64,000 bases of DNA. It comes from Solanum dulcamara. Taxonomy: Eukaryota > Streptophyta > Magnoliopsida > Solanales > Solanaceae. The notes under the pieces are model-generated. The model ran no database searches and was not told the origin of the DNA. It saw only the letters and a list, made by a program, of their open reading frames with translations. Within the stretch, counting starts at the first letter, position 1, and each line of letters begins with the position of its first letter. The translations under genes and the position numbers were made by a program. Of this stretch, positions 33,367 through 45,168 are shown in pieces. The stretch is taken from contig NC_077240.1 of assembly GCF_947179165.1 (NCBI RefSeq), positions 27,384,001 through 27,448,000 of the forward strand. Direction: 5' to 3'.

Positions 33367-34668
33367 TTAGCTGAATTTGTTGCTGCATTTGAGTAGGGAT
33401 GACATGTACAAAGACTTAAATCCCATTCTTTTCTTCACAAGATCAAATTCCAATAGGTTCTCTTCAATTTGTATCCCTCCAAGAACAATCGACGTTTCAG
33501 AATTTTTACCGCCATCCAAAAATCCAAGACACAACAAATCACTACTATCAATAGGAGATGCCATAAAATTGTCCATAGAAAGATCCCAAGTTGTATTATT
33601 TTGATCACCTTGCAAAACAAGACTAACTTGAGGAATTATTAGGCCAGTTAAAGTAGCCAAATTCGACGAGTTAAAGCACAACTCAAATGGCCTAATTGGT
33701 TTTGCTATTGGAACTTTATCTATAGCTTTAAGAAACTCGTGCTTAAAAGCCTTGTAAATCGAAGTCTCCATTGTACCATAAGGAACAACAGTGCTAATCT
33801 TTGTTCCTCCAACTCCAGTACTCTTATTAATAGCTAGTAACTTACTATCAATAGGTACATTTTTCCCATTGACTAAGATTTTTTCGACTCCAATAAAATA
33901 TTCAACCGATGGCTCACCAGGATAATAAGCCCCCGCGGTACTAACAGGATTTTTGAGCAGAGGAGTGTAAGTTAGTACCTCATAAGTAGATCTTCCTTCA
34001 CCAAACAAAATTACACCATTTGATTGAGTATTAGCACTCAAACAAATAGTGAATTTTCGAGGCAAACGAAAAACTCTAGCTAATTGTGAAGGAAGCCCAG
34101 TGTAACCATTTCCAAGTCCAGCCATACCTTTAACTCCATAGGCTAATTTTTGTAACAACAAATCATCAGAACAACTAAACATTACCCCATTAGCTGATGA
34201 TGATAAAATTTTGGAGTCATTTCTATAATTATTAGTGGACCATAAAGCAATAACATCTTGAGCAAGTTCACCATCAGTGCTAGTTCTATTAATAGGGTTA
34301 TATGGAATATGTGAACATGTGTTATTGTTGCACCCTGGCCTAGGAGGAACAGGGCAACTAGATCCATAGCACCCTTGTGAACCTGAGAGTTTGCATGGTC
34401 TTGAACCACATGGAACATTTTTGTAAGATGAACTAATGTACCCATTTTCACAATCCATCCATAGAAATCGTCCGCCGAGGTCGACGGTTAAATTGACAGG
34501 GACAAGAGGGGTTCTTTGGTATATTTGAGTAACATATTGTTTTGTAATTTCATCTTTGAACACTGGAAGAATAAGAAGAGGGTAATGCCTAAGAGACTTT
34601 TTGGCTATGGAGTAATTTGATGAACAAATAAAAAGAAGAAAAAACAACAAAAGCTGAGGAATTTTCAT
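33367..34668 (-). CDS. XEGIP/EDGP-like secreted glycosidase inhibitor, copy 2 (divergent)
   Basis: Intronless, 433 residues, same family and strand as copies 1 and 3. The start at 34668 (ATG) opens a clear signal peptide (MKIPQLLLFFLLFICSSNYS); the frame extends further only through a TTG. QRTPLVPVNLTVDLGGRFLW (51-70) and PRPGCNNNTCS mark TAXi_N. In place of the second catalytic Asp motif stands GGTKISTVVPYG, so it is an inactive protease homologue, probably an apoplastic inhibitor. It differs most in the C-terminal half: WDLSMDNFMASPIDSSD replaces the WTI(W/F)G-NSMV segment of the other two copies. The end is LLKCSNKFS rather than QTTCxNFNFT, though the last Cys is kept. The coding frame is intact. 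Whether it inhibits the same enzymes is unknown. Confidence 0.92.
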   Translation of the reverse strand: MKIPQLLLFFLLFICSSNYSIAKKSLRHYPLLILPVFKDEITKQYVTQIYQRTPLVPVNLTVDLGGRFLWMDCENGYISSSYKNVPCGSRPCKLSGSQGCYGSSCPVPPRPGCNNNTCSHIPYNPINRTSTDGELAQDVIALWSTNNYRNDSKILSSSANGVMFSCSDDLLLQKLAYGVKGMAGLGNGYTGLPSQLARVFRLPRKFTICLSANTQSNGVILFGEGRSTYEVLTYTPLLKNPVSTAGAYYPGEPSVEYFIGVEKILVNGKNVPIDSKLLAINKSTGVGGTKISTVVPYGTMETSIYKAFKHEFLKAIDKVPIAKPIRPFELCFNSSNLATLTGLIIPQVSLVLQGDQNNTTWDLSMDNFMASPIDSSDLLCLGFLDGGKNSETSIVLGGIQIEENLLEFDLVKKRMGFKSLYMSSLLKCSNKFS

Positions 34669-34699
34669 GGTGGAGAGAATTATTCTTACAAACAATGGA

Positions 34700-35272
34700 A
34701 GTATGTTTTTTTTTCATTTAAAAGGAGAATTGTTGAGTAACGCCTAAAATTGGGCACGTGAAAGTGAAGGGTGTACATTTGGACGTATTACAATTTTAGG
34801 CAAAAGCAAAAAAGGTGGCTGTCCAATTTTCTAAAGGACCTGAAAATTTTCTTTATTCCTTTTCCCAATTTTTCTTTTTCTTTTCTTATTTTTTACACCT
34901 TTCAGTTATTTTATACTAGCCAATAATGATTCCGTCGTTGTCATTTTGTCAAAGAAAGCAATAGTGACATCCACTGCCAGCTTAAGCTGTACAAATAAAT
35001 AAATGAGCATAATTAGAAGAGATTTTTGTCTTTTATATCACTTAGCCAAGCTTATAATTTAAGTGAAAAATTTTAAACTCTATTAATTATTAGGGGTTTT
35101 AAAAGTTTAAAACCTCACAAATGGGTATTGTGATTTTTTGCTAATTTCATTTTACCAATACTCATGACTTATAAATACCTTTGATATTTATCGAACGAGT
35201 CGATAAGAAAAATATTTGTTAAACTGATCAAAATAGTTATAATTTACCCAAACACTTCGGCAAAATACTATC
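34700..35272. other. Promoter region of copy 2, no other gene
   Basis: On the minus strand a weak TATA-like TTTTAAAT lies near 34718. The rest is AT-rich intergenic DNA up to the hAT element. Confidence 0.4.
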
Positions 35273-35280
35273 GCTCCAAG

Positions 35281-38200
35281 TAGGGGTGTTCATGGTCCGT
35301 TTTGATTCGATTTTTGGCTAAAACTAAACCAAACCAATTAAGGCGATTTTTTTTAATATTCAAACCAAACCAAATCATTATAGTATAAATTCTATCGGTT
35401 TCGGTTTTATCGATTTTGTTGATTTTATCGGTTTGGTTCATTTTTTACTGGTTGAAATAATATATTTTATAATGCAAAAAAAATGACAAACTTATTTACT
35501 ACCTTCATACTGCAAATCAATAGAATTTTAAAACAACTGCTATTAATCTTTAAAAATACCTGAACTCGTTCAGAGATAGTGAGGACAAAAGAAAAGTATA
35601 TAAGCTAAATAAGTTACCATCTAAAGTCCAAGCTAGAACTATAAGAGAAAAGCAAATATGGTTCCAATAATAACAAACTTGAATATGTCCTAACTGAAAC
35701 TATGTCTGATGTTCTTGTAAAGTATATAAGCTAAAATGATAAGCTCTAAAAAGGACAAAATATCAGCAACATAAATCCATAAGTTGGTGGATTGTTCAAC
35801 TCCTACGGTTCACGAAGGAAATGACTTCAAAAATAAAGAATTGACAGCCTATTTTGATTGTCCAAGTTTGATACTGAATCTGAGGAAAGGAACCACCATA
35901 ACAAAAAGAAGTCCTTCAAGAAAGATCATTTTTTTCACTATTGCATGAAGTAATTGAAGCATTTCAGTCGTGGCCAATAGAAAACCTGCTACTTTACCTT
36001 TCTCCAAGATGAAACTATTTGAAAGAAAACTGAAAGCACCGATCAGCACAACAGTATATGCAAAAATAGCCTCGAAAGAAATTATAAAATTTCCACCACG
36101 AGAAAGATAGCAACTATTGCATAGTAGTACAACATTCACAACAATAAAATTAAGAAGGCTAGCTCATAAAAGGTTAATTATATACATTACTTTTTCATTA
36201 ATCAAGTTGACAAAAATAACAAGGTCTTTAAATAGTCCTCCGAATGATCAACATTCAACACAAAAGAACCATATACCTAACTATCACCAGAGAAAGATCA
36301 CTTAATTACTTGCATAAAAGTGTGATTAAATACAAAAAATAAGTCAATAGCATAATCCAAAAGTACTTCAGGTGAAGCAGCAGCAAAAACCTAAAAATTA
36401 ACTACCAAAGAGCGAAACAGTTGCACTACGAATTTCAATTGCAACATCTAAACTAATCAATGCTCAAGGTTGTGCCAACATATTTTGGAAAAAAGAAAGA
36501 AGAAAGTTTAACAAAGTAGGCTTTAAAACTTTTTAAAACATAAAAGACATATTCATAAAGAGTTAAATGTGTAAATTTACCTTTTTCAACTATCTCAAGT
36601 TTTTGAATTTCTTCTAAAAGATCTTCAAGTTTGCATTCTTTGAAAGTTGATCTTAACCATTGTTGAGTGAAAATAAAAGCTTTTACTGTCTTTGGAGATA
36701 AACAAATTCGATAAGAGTCAAGAATCCGACCACCGGTGCTAAAAGCTGATTCAGAAGCAACAATAGAAATAGGAATAGAAAGAACATCTCTTGCCATCCT
36801 AGAAATAATTGGATATATAGCCGAAGAAACTTTTCACCAAGACAAAATATCTAACTCTTTGGTCTTTTCCAAATCATCTACCAAGTACTTCTCAAGTTCT
36901 GATTTATTTTCAGTATTGTCTTCATCTGCCAAATATTTCTCCCATTGTGATTCTCACATCTCGTCACTATGCATTGTATCAATTTCATCATTCAAGCTTG
37001 TTTGACCACCAATTTTATCGATATGAGTCCCACAAAAAGAACTCATGTAGTAATCATACAAGCGACTCAAAGTATCCATCACCTTTTTCGATTTTTTGGC
37101 TCCCACCAAACAACCATAAGAATTTTTAAACAGATATTCCACATATTTCAACTTATATCAAGGATCCAAAACAACAACAATGAATAATGACTTGTTCATA
37201 CTTTCAAAAGTACTCAGTATTTATTAAATTTAAGCTCCATCTTTTTAGCCATGCCACTCAAAATAGAATCTTCACGACGAACATATTTGCAAATTATCTT
37301 TTGAAGATTAAAGATCTCATTGAAGAAAGAATTGGAAGTAACATATGAAGTTCCTGAGAATTTCAAAGTTACCTGATAGAAAATCTCAAGGAACTTAATG
37401 AAAACTTTAACATTCGTCCAATTATCTATCGATGGATCCCCTTCCACATTATTTATTTCTAAAAAGTACTTGAGGTACTTGTGATCATCATCATACATTC
37501 TTGAAAATGCCCTTTCAAACTTTACAGCTGTATCTAGCATCATATATATGGAGTTCCACCTAGTCTCAATATCTAAAGTCAAAAGACCATGAGTGTCAAT
37601 CTTAACCTTCTCGACAAATGACTTAAAGGAATCAAACCTTCCAGCTGAGGACTTAACATATTTGATAGCATTTCTTACCCAAGAAATAGACTCATTTTGT
37701 TCACCAAGTCCTTTTTTCATGATCAAATTTAGAATATGAGCATTACATCTAACATGTAAGAACTCATTTCCTAAGATGCCTCATTTCCAATCCTCAATTC
37801 TTTTCTTCAAGTGTTTAATTGCAGAATCATTAACAGTTGCATTATCTAAGGTCACCGTGAATATGTTATCAATTTCCCAATCAAATAAGCACGTCTCAAT
37901 CCCCTTAGCAATTATTTCACCCTTATGATCTGATGTTTGGAAAAAGTTGAGAATTTTCTTTTTCAGATTTCACTCATCATCGATCCAATAGGCAGTGACA
38001 ACCATATAAGTTAGATTTTGAAGTGATTTCCACATATCACCAGTAACACATACACGTTGATTATGAATAAACTTTTTAAGTTTTTCTTTCTCTTCTTGAT
38101 ATATTTTCAAACATTGTCTAGCAACAGTCAAACGAGAAGGTAATTGAAAATTAGGCAAAGTAACTACCATTAATTTACTAAAACCTTCCCCTTCAACAAC

Positions 38201-39434
38201 TTTAAAAGGTTGTTTGTCAATAATGACAAACTCAACAATGGCTCTCTTAATCTCATTGATGTTAATCACAACCTTTTCTACGGTACATGTACTATATGCT
38301 TGTTCCCCTTTTTTAACTATCTTGATTGATTTCTGTCAATAATTCTAAGAGGGGAATTAGGACAAACCTCATTTAAATGTCTCCCTAGCGTTGAGGTCGC
38401 ATTCGTACTTTCAGAAGCAAAGTTACTAGTACAGTAGTTACATTTCACCCTTTTCTTACCCCTTTTATCAAGATATTCAGTATAGTGTTTCCAAATATCG
38501 GATGTTCTCCTATCACTACTCACAAGGCTACAATCAGGGTCGCAAAAAGTTGTTTGTTTCTGCTTTTTAGCATGATTATGAGTAATATCACGAGTTTTAT
38601 CACCGTCAAGCTCAGGTTTCAGCAAAGTAGTTGGAGATACTTTGTTGGTTACCTCTACTGGCTCCACCTCTTTTTAATTAGTTGTAGGTTCCATTTGAAA
38701 AAAAGTATCCGAAAATCTAAATAAATAGAGAAATAAAAAATCATTAGATAAAAACTAAATCAACAGAAAAAACCTAAATCAGTGGAGAAAATTTAAAATA
38801 AAAGAGAAATAAAATAAAAAACACAAAAAAGATGAAAGACTAGAGAAGCAATTCATTCAAGTAAAACTTCAAAGACACAAAATTAGTTACACAAACAAAG
38901 AGTAGGGAACATACAAAAAGTAACCAAAAAAGTAAAAGAAAAAAAAAGTTATAGACTTACAGGGATTAAAACTTCTTGCACTCAATTGTTATTGTGAGAG
39001 ATTGAGAGCAAAATAGAGGTCTACAAGGTTTGGGAGGAAATAAGAGAGAACTGAAAAACTAACGAGGGAAAAAATTATTTATGCTAACTAATCAGTAAGG
39101 GTTTTTTATTTTACTTTAAACGTAAATGGGCTTGGGGAACATGGCTAGACTTTTTTCTTGGAATAGTCCTAAATTATGAAAAAGTTAAAAAAAAGATAAA
39201 GTTTAATAAACATATATAAATATATATAATATTTTAAATATGTAAATATTTATTGATTTGGTTCGGTTTAATTTAATTTTCTTTATGGATAACACCAAAT
39301 CAAATCAAATGTTATCAGTTTTTAAAAGTCTAAAACCAAACCAAATCAAACCGAGATGGTTTTTGGTTTATTAAATCAGTTTGACTTGGTTTATCGATTC
39401 GAATCGATTTTTTGATCTCGTTCCAACACCCCTG
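35281..39434 (-). mobile_element. hAT transposon with decayed transposase, 8-bp TSD
   Basis: The left end TAGGGGTGTTCATGG and the right end (reverse complement CAGGGGTGTTGGAACG) form short imperfect terminal repeats. Flanks GCTCCAAG (35273-35280) and GTTCCAAG (39435-39442) match at 7 of 8 bases. Subterminal AACCAAACCAAATC / GATTTGGTTCGG motifs occur at both ends (35330-35450, 39250-39420). It carries a hAT transposase pseudogene on the minus strand. It shares termini and subterminal repeats with 10434-12671, for which it could be a relative of the autonomous source. Confidence 0.88.
36453..38694 (-). pseudogene. hAT transposase (BED zinc finger, RICESLEEPER/DAYSLEEPER-type)
   Basis: Domains appear in the expected order on the minus strand. 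A BED zinc finger (38667-38317) has DIWKHYTEYLDKRGKKRVKC, then NYC and a downstream HLNEVC. The catalytic region (38269-37970) has VCVTGDMWKSLQNLTYMVVT with the first Asp. The RNase-H-like central part (37726-37214) has ETRWNSIYMMLDTAVKFERA and a SSAGRF-type helix. The hATC dimerisation domain (36797-36453) has SIVASESAFSTGGRILDSYR then LSPKTVKAFIFTQQWLR. The natural ATG at 38694 is followed by a TAA after six codons, and the domains lie in separate frames with stops between them. It is not functional, but still recognisable throughout. Confidence 0.9.
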
Positions 39435-39442
39435 GTTCCAAG

Positions 39443-39640
39443 CTATTTAATTTTTCCTCTCTTAGTAGAAAATCAGAAAAAATAGACAATTAAAGTTATA
39501 TATATTATGATATTTGCACTAGTGTTCATCACCGAATTGTCACCTACTATATAAAATTCACTTCTCTTTATTTTTCCCAAATTTTTATTTGGATTAGTGA
39601 TACATGATTGCAACAATCTGTTTCTATCCTTATGGGTAGA
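39443..39640. other. Short spacer, nothing seen
   Basis: AT-rich DNA between the hAT element and the LTR-like block. Confidence 0.4.
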
Positions 39641-41070
39641 TCAATGGTCAAAATAAAATTGGCCACAATTGTTTTTGGACAGTGACTTAAGCATTTCAAG
39701 GCTAGGTCAGACTTGGATGAAATTTGAGCTAGGTGAGATTTCGGAAAATCCGGGGAAATGGATTGGGGATAATTTTTTAGTGTGAATTGATTTTTCTATA
39801 GTCAAGACATTAAGAAGCCCATACGACTTTACAAAATCGAATTTGGACGAGTATAACTATCAAAAATGATCATGACGTGAAAAGGTTGGTTTAGAATGTC
39901 CATGGTTGAAGGTATGTTGTGAAAAAGACACTTTTCTGAAATTTTTGGACCTGCAGTACGTGCAATCCGCTATAGTGAACTGCAGGCGATATAGCGGGGC
40001 TTGTACACTATAGCGGGGTACTTCAGGCGTTATAGTGACGGTATGGCCACTATAACAGGGTATGACCACTATAGAAGGGTAAGTCGGGATTTAGTACAGA
40101 AAACCCCCAAAACTGATCAATTTTTGCTATTTCATTTTGGAGAACTGCAAAGGTAACTTAAGGCATTTTTCACCAATTTTCGTCGTGTTCATCGATCAAG
40201 GTAAGTTTATTACTTCACCAACCTATAAATTCGATTCTTAAGCCTTAGAAACCATGAAGGGAACCTTGGGGAAGGATTTTAACTTGAAATTGATTGCGGG
40301 AAGCTCTAGTTCGGATAGAACGATCATGAATTGGTCTGGAGTTAGTATTTGAGTATAATCTGGGTATTATTAGGTCATATGTGATTGATTTTTGTAATTG
40401 CATATTGTTCTTAGACCAAGAACAAGTTAAAGTTTTGTAAGGGAGTCAAAGCTCGTGATCAGACTTCTGTAACAGCTATTTGGCGCCTAAATAGTCTAGA
40501 TTTTCTTATGTGAGTAGTTATAGACCTGCTCTCAATACATAATATATTGTGAATTATTGGGAGACATCATGCCTAAGCCTTTGGACACGGAGTTTGGATG
40601 GCTAAATGTGTTGTTGTTGCTAATAGGGAAGGAATGTACTATGTGGGTTATGATTATTCTGTGACTAGCAGTGGTTGTCTAGTTTTTAATTTTTAACCTT
40701 GACAATTGTTGTTGAGATGGTTGATGGTTCTTCTAAGGGTTGTGTGCAAGGAATTTGTTAAGTTATAGTAAGATTGCGAGACTTATGGTAATCTAAGGGG
40801 AACAGGATGAATAGAAAGACTATTTAATTTATGAAATTAGGGAGGTAATTCTCAAGAATAAATGTGTACTCCTAAGAAGGTCCAATAATGGGTTATTGAT
40901 ATATAGGTGTATATATCTGTGTGGGTGCATTCATGTTGATTGTTTCTTGTGATGTGATAGCCATGTTGTTCCATGAGTGGTCGGGTTGTTGTGTTAAATG
41001 ATGGGATGGTTTTTATATAGACTGGGGTTGCATTGCTAAACACGATAGACTATTTTATTAGGATAATTGA
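39641..41070 (+). mobile_element. Partial Ty3/gypsy LTR, first of two related copies
   Basis: Collinear with 41100-41770. Shared blocks include AGGCTAGG-CA-ACTTG, GTCGAATTTGGAC(G/A)AGTA, GGTAAGTT-ATT, AATTCGATTCTTA and GATGATCATGAA-TTGG-type sequence. Clearly diverged, so the two are not a young LTR pair. Boundaries uncertain and no target duplication found. It carries CTATAG/CACTATA repeats at 39965-40080. Confidence 0.6.
39965..40080. repeat. Short repeats of TATAGCGGGG / CACTATA
   Basis: Alternating direct and inverted copies of CTATAGCGGGGTA and CCACTATAACAGGGTA within the LTR-like block; potential local hairpins. Confidence 0.7.
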
Positions 41071-41077
41071 GTGGTAT

Positions 41078-42899
41078 TTTAACGATCCCCATATGTCATT
41101 ATGGATAAGCCAATGAAAAGAAATTTAGGCCAAAAACATTTTGAGTAGTAACTTTGAAATTTTGAGGCTAGGCCAAACTTGAACGAAATCTGAGTCAAAA
41201 GAGGTGTAAGGTAATCCGATAATGGATTAGAATTGATTTCTAGTTATGATTGTTTGAGATAATAGCCAATACATTAAGGAGCTCGTACAGCTTTACGAAG
41301 TCGAATTTGGACAAGTAAAACTCCCAAATTTGATTTTGGTGTGAAATGATTATTTTGGAAAGTCAAGTTTTGAGGTTATGTTGTGAAATAGGGGCTTGAG
41401 ACGTAAAGTCTGAGTTTCTGTCTCCGTGAAACTCTCTATAGCAGAAATAATCCTGCTATGGCAATAGCGGGCCAGTCAGGGATTTTATTAGGAAAAGTCT
41501 CAAAAAAATTATTATTTTATAGCTTCATTTTATGAGAGCTAAGGGCGACATAGAGATGTTTCTTTTCAGTTTTCTACCAATATTTTTGATAAAGGTAAGT
41601 TATTCATTGCTCTAATGTGTAATTCGATTCTTAGACTTTAAAATCTATAGAAATTTACTTGGAGAAGATTTTGGCCTGAAATTAATGATGGAAAAAGCCC
41701 TAGTAGAGGGAGATGATCATGAAATTGGCCAAAGGTTAGGATTTTTATATATTCTGGGTAAATTAGTCCATTTTCATGTATTATATGTAATCTTTGTTTG
41801 TTTTATACCAAGAACGAGTCAAGGCATTGGAAAAAAAGAAAACTCTAATTTTTTAGAATTTTCAGAGCTTGTTTCGAGGTAGTGCTAGTTGTATTTTCCT
41901 GTTTGTGTTATATGTGCTTGTTAACTACTTTTCTAGTATTGCATACATAATATATGATTAGGAAAAAAGGAAGAACATGAATTAAAATGACATATTATGA
42001 TCAAATTGCATGCAATGAATGTATTACTTGATTGTGCAAATGTGTGTGCTTATTCATTGTGATTGTAATTGTGATGTATGAATTCATGTTGGATCGAATA
42101 CCATATCGGTACATTTGAATTGGATACCACACCGGTACAATTGGATCGTGTGCCACTCTGACATATAATTAGTTGGGTGCCACACCAGTATATAATTGGA
42201 TTTAGTACCATATCGATACTATAACTATTGGGATGAGTACCATGCCGGTACACAACAATTTAGGTATTGGTTCCATGAGAGGACCATTGTTGACAGATGA
42301 AGTGTGATTAATCATGTTTACTTGTATAATGATTTAAGAGTTATCGTCACTGTGTTATGATTATATATTTTGTTGCCTTCTATGTTGTGGTTTCTTGTGC
42401 ATATATCATTTACTAGAAATAACTGTGTGATCCTACCAATACAATGTAATTGTGTATTGATACTATATTTTTTCTTTCTTTATTGAGTACAGGATATCTT
42501 CATGTGGCTGTTGAGAGACCTCAATTAGGAGATCGTTAACTGACGAATTCAAGAGTAAGCCAGTTTTTTCAGGCTGTCATGGATTCATCTTGATTGTTAG
42601 CTCCTTTTCTTCGGACATAGACCTTTCTAGACTTTTATTATTTTTGAGGTTGCATCCCTTTACTCTAGATCTTTAGCAAAATTTTGATACAATGATTTTC
42701 ATGTTTTAGGGAGCTAACTTATGCATTATTTTGGCAAATTTTCTGAAATCATGAAAACTCAATTTTTAAACTATATTTAATCGATTTTCACTCGTGAAAT
42801 GCATGTTTGGGTTAATAGTTGTTTCTAGCTTGGTCAGTTTTGGTTCTTCCTTTGGAGGGTTAGTGTAAGTGCCGCTCACGATGGATCGGAGTCGCTATA
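41078..42899 (+). mobile_element. 5' LTR of a Ty3/gypsy element
   Basis: Starts near TTTTAACGATCCCC (a decayed TGTAACGACCC terminus) and ends near GATCGGAGTCGCTATAA (a decayed ...GTCGTGACA). It is followed at about 42903 by TTGGGATCAGATCCTTAGG, close to the initiator Met-tRNA primer site TGGTATCAGAGCC. It contains imperfect 30-40-bp repeats of GGATACCACACCGGTACAATT type at 42095-42260. The gag remnant follows. Boundaries approximate. Confidence 0.62.
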
Positions 42900-43065
42900 A
42901 AAGTTGGGATCAGATCCTTAGGTTAGTTGAACTTGTTGTACCAAAATAATTCTAGTAGAGTCTTGCGGAATGGTACGAAGACATCTGTACTTTTCTTCGA
43001 GAGGATACAGGACTTTAGGAAATCTCTCAATCTTCTTTCTTCCTTTGTGTTATGACTGATTCCAA

Positions 43066-43570
43066 TTGGTATCTGACGATCCAAATTGCTATTTAATCTC
43101 TTTCACTCTCCTTTCTGCAAATGTTAACACAAGGTGCAATGGTGTAAGAGTAGTAGCTCCGGCTGATGAGCCAACAACGGAGATAGCAGTGAGAGGAAAA
43201 GGAAAGGGCAGAGGCCAAGAAAGAGCAACACCTGTCAAGGGTGAAGCTCAAGCTCAGAACATACAGAGGGAAGATGCCCCTCCCGCACCCTAGACTGAGG
43301 TGGAAGAGAATGTGGAGATTGAGATCAAGAAAGATGTGGAACCGGAGGAGAGAGCACAGGTTGTGACTACAGGATTTCCCCATTTAGATCCAGGGATGGT
43401 TCAATAGGTACTGACTTTTTTGAGTAAGTTGGCTAGTTCTGGAGCCACTCCCATGGTTCAACTTGTCCAAGCTCCAGTCACTCATCTTGTTGTTGATGCG
43501 GTTCCCAAGATGGATGGAGTGTTAGGTATTAATGCCTTTTTTCGTCCACTTCTGGGTCGATGATGACTAG
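43066..43570 (+). pseudogene. Ty3/gypsy gag N-terminal fragment
   Basis: Plus-strand frame with VVAPADEPTTEIAVRGKGKG, then the basic RGQERATPVKG. After a stop at 43291-43293 it reads EVEENVEIEI and TTGFPHLDPGMV, then VPKMDGVLGINAFFRPLLG. The arginine/glycine-rich start and MxxNxFFRPLLG-type segment match the beginning of gag in chromovirus-like plant elements, from memory. Stops at 43291, about 43407 and about 43561 break it. It lies directly downstream of the LTR and primer site; the rest of the element is missing. Confidence 0.62.
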
Positions 43571-45000
43571 CACTGAGCACGAAAGGCTCGATTGAAATTA
43601 AAAAAGAAATTGTTCACACATAAATGATAGATGTTGATTTTTCTTATTGATCATAAAATTAAGATCTTTCATTTGGAGTTGCAGGGAAGAAGACAAGGAA
43701 TAAAGAAAAACATAAAGAGGAAATTAAAATAGAAATATAAGAAAAACATATATTTTAATAGATTAATAGAATCCAATTAGAAAGTGACAGTTGTACTAGC
43801 TATTTTGTTTTGAATTTACTTTATAATTGTTCACGCACTTTTAGAAAGTGTATAATTTCTCTGTCACATCATCTCTCGAGGGGACAATCAATACACTTTT
43901 AACAAGAATAAGGGGGTAAAAAATCACTCCCAAAGGTGAAGTGTATAACTGATTTTTTCGAACAAATTTAGAATGAAATTTATGTCTTTTCTCTATTTAT
44001 AACTACAACTTTTAATCATTATGCTAGCAAATTTCATGAGGTGATGTTACAAGAATCTAAATGGGTTAAAATTTCAAATTTTAAATTTCAAATGTCAAAT
44101 TTCAAGTTCCAAATTGATAACACTATACTATATTTTTAAAAAATATTTTAATTAATTCCATGAAATATGAAAGTCGGAAACTTAAACTTCAAAGTTGAAA
44201 AATTGAATAATAGACAAAGAACCAAGTAGAAATTATTATAGGAATCAAGTAGACATAATAGGAATTTATATCTTTCAAGTTTCTAACTTTTAACTTTCAA
44301 ATTTTAAATTCACAACAATTGCAATGATTTCAAAATTAAATTGATAACAATACATTAAATGATTAAAACTCAACTTTCAAACTAATTAAGTTGGAGAAGG
44401 CCTAACGTTAAAAGGAATTAAAATAATTATTGGCCCGCCCCCATAGCCCGACTCCCAGAGAGTCGTGGGATCCAAACAAACAACCCTTAACCCCAAATCC
44501 GGCCCACATGACAGACTTAAATATTATTTGCGAAAATTCTAACTAAACACAACTCCAAATTTAAAAATTTTAAGTGAATTGAAAAAGTATTTGCAATAGC
44601 ATGTAATAGATCGTATATAAGATCTAATCTAAGATATTATGTGACTATCTATTTGAGATATTAATTACTCTTTAGAGCATATTTGATTGTGTAATTTCAG
44701 GTAAATTAGTCAAGTTGAATAATTTTTCTTAGTTTTTAGAAATTGATGGTATAAACCATATTTAGAAAAAGCAAATTCAAATTTTAAATATCCTTTGCAA
44801 AAAGTATGGCTAAACACAACTCCATCTTTAAAATTTGTAAATAAAATATATATTTTTTATTATTTTCATGACCAAACAAAATTATTCAATCTGAATCACT
44901 CATTAATATGAGATCACGGGTATATAAAATTAGAGGGAAAATAAGTCTCAATATTTAATCCAAACTTGAAGAAAAAAGAAAGGTCTAAGAAATGTGTATA
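43571..45000. other. Intergenic, no gene seen
   Basis: AT-rich DNA with TTTCAAATTTTAAATTTCAAA-type low-complexity patches (44060-44120, 44290-44320). No frame or terminal repeat that I can support. Confidence 0.5.
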
Positions 45001-45168
45001 TTTATTTATATATATGCAATTATGCATTCTCCCACATCCAATTTAACGAAGTTTTCGAAGCACAAATTACAAGAAACCTTAGAGGTCCAATTATTACAGT
45101 GTTCAAAGGCAAACTTTGAACATTATTAAAATTCAATACATTAATTAAACAACATTGGTCCACACTAC

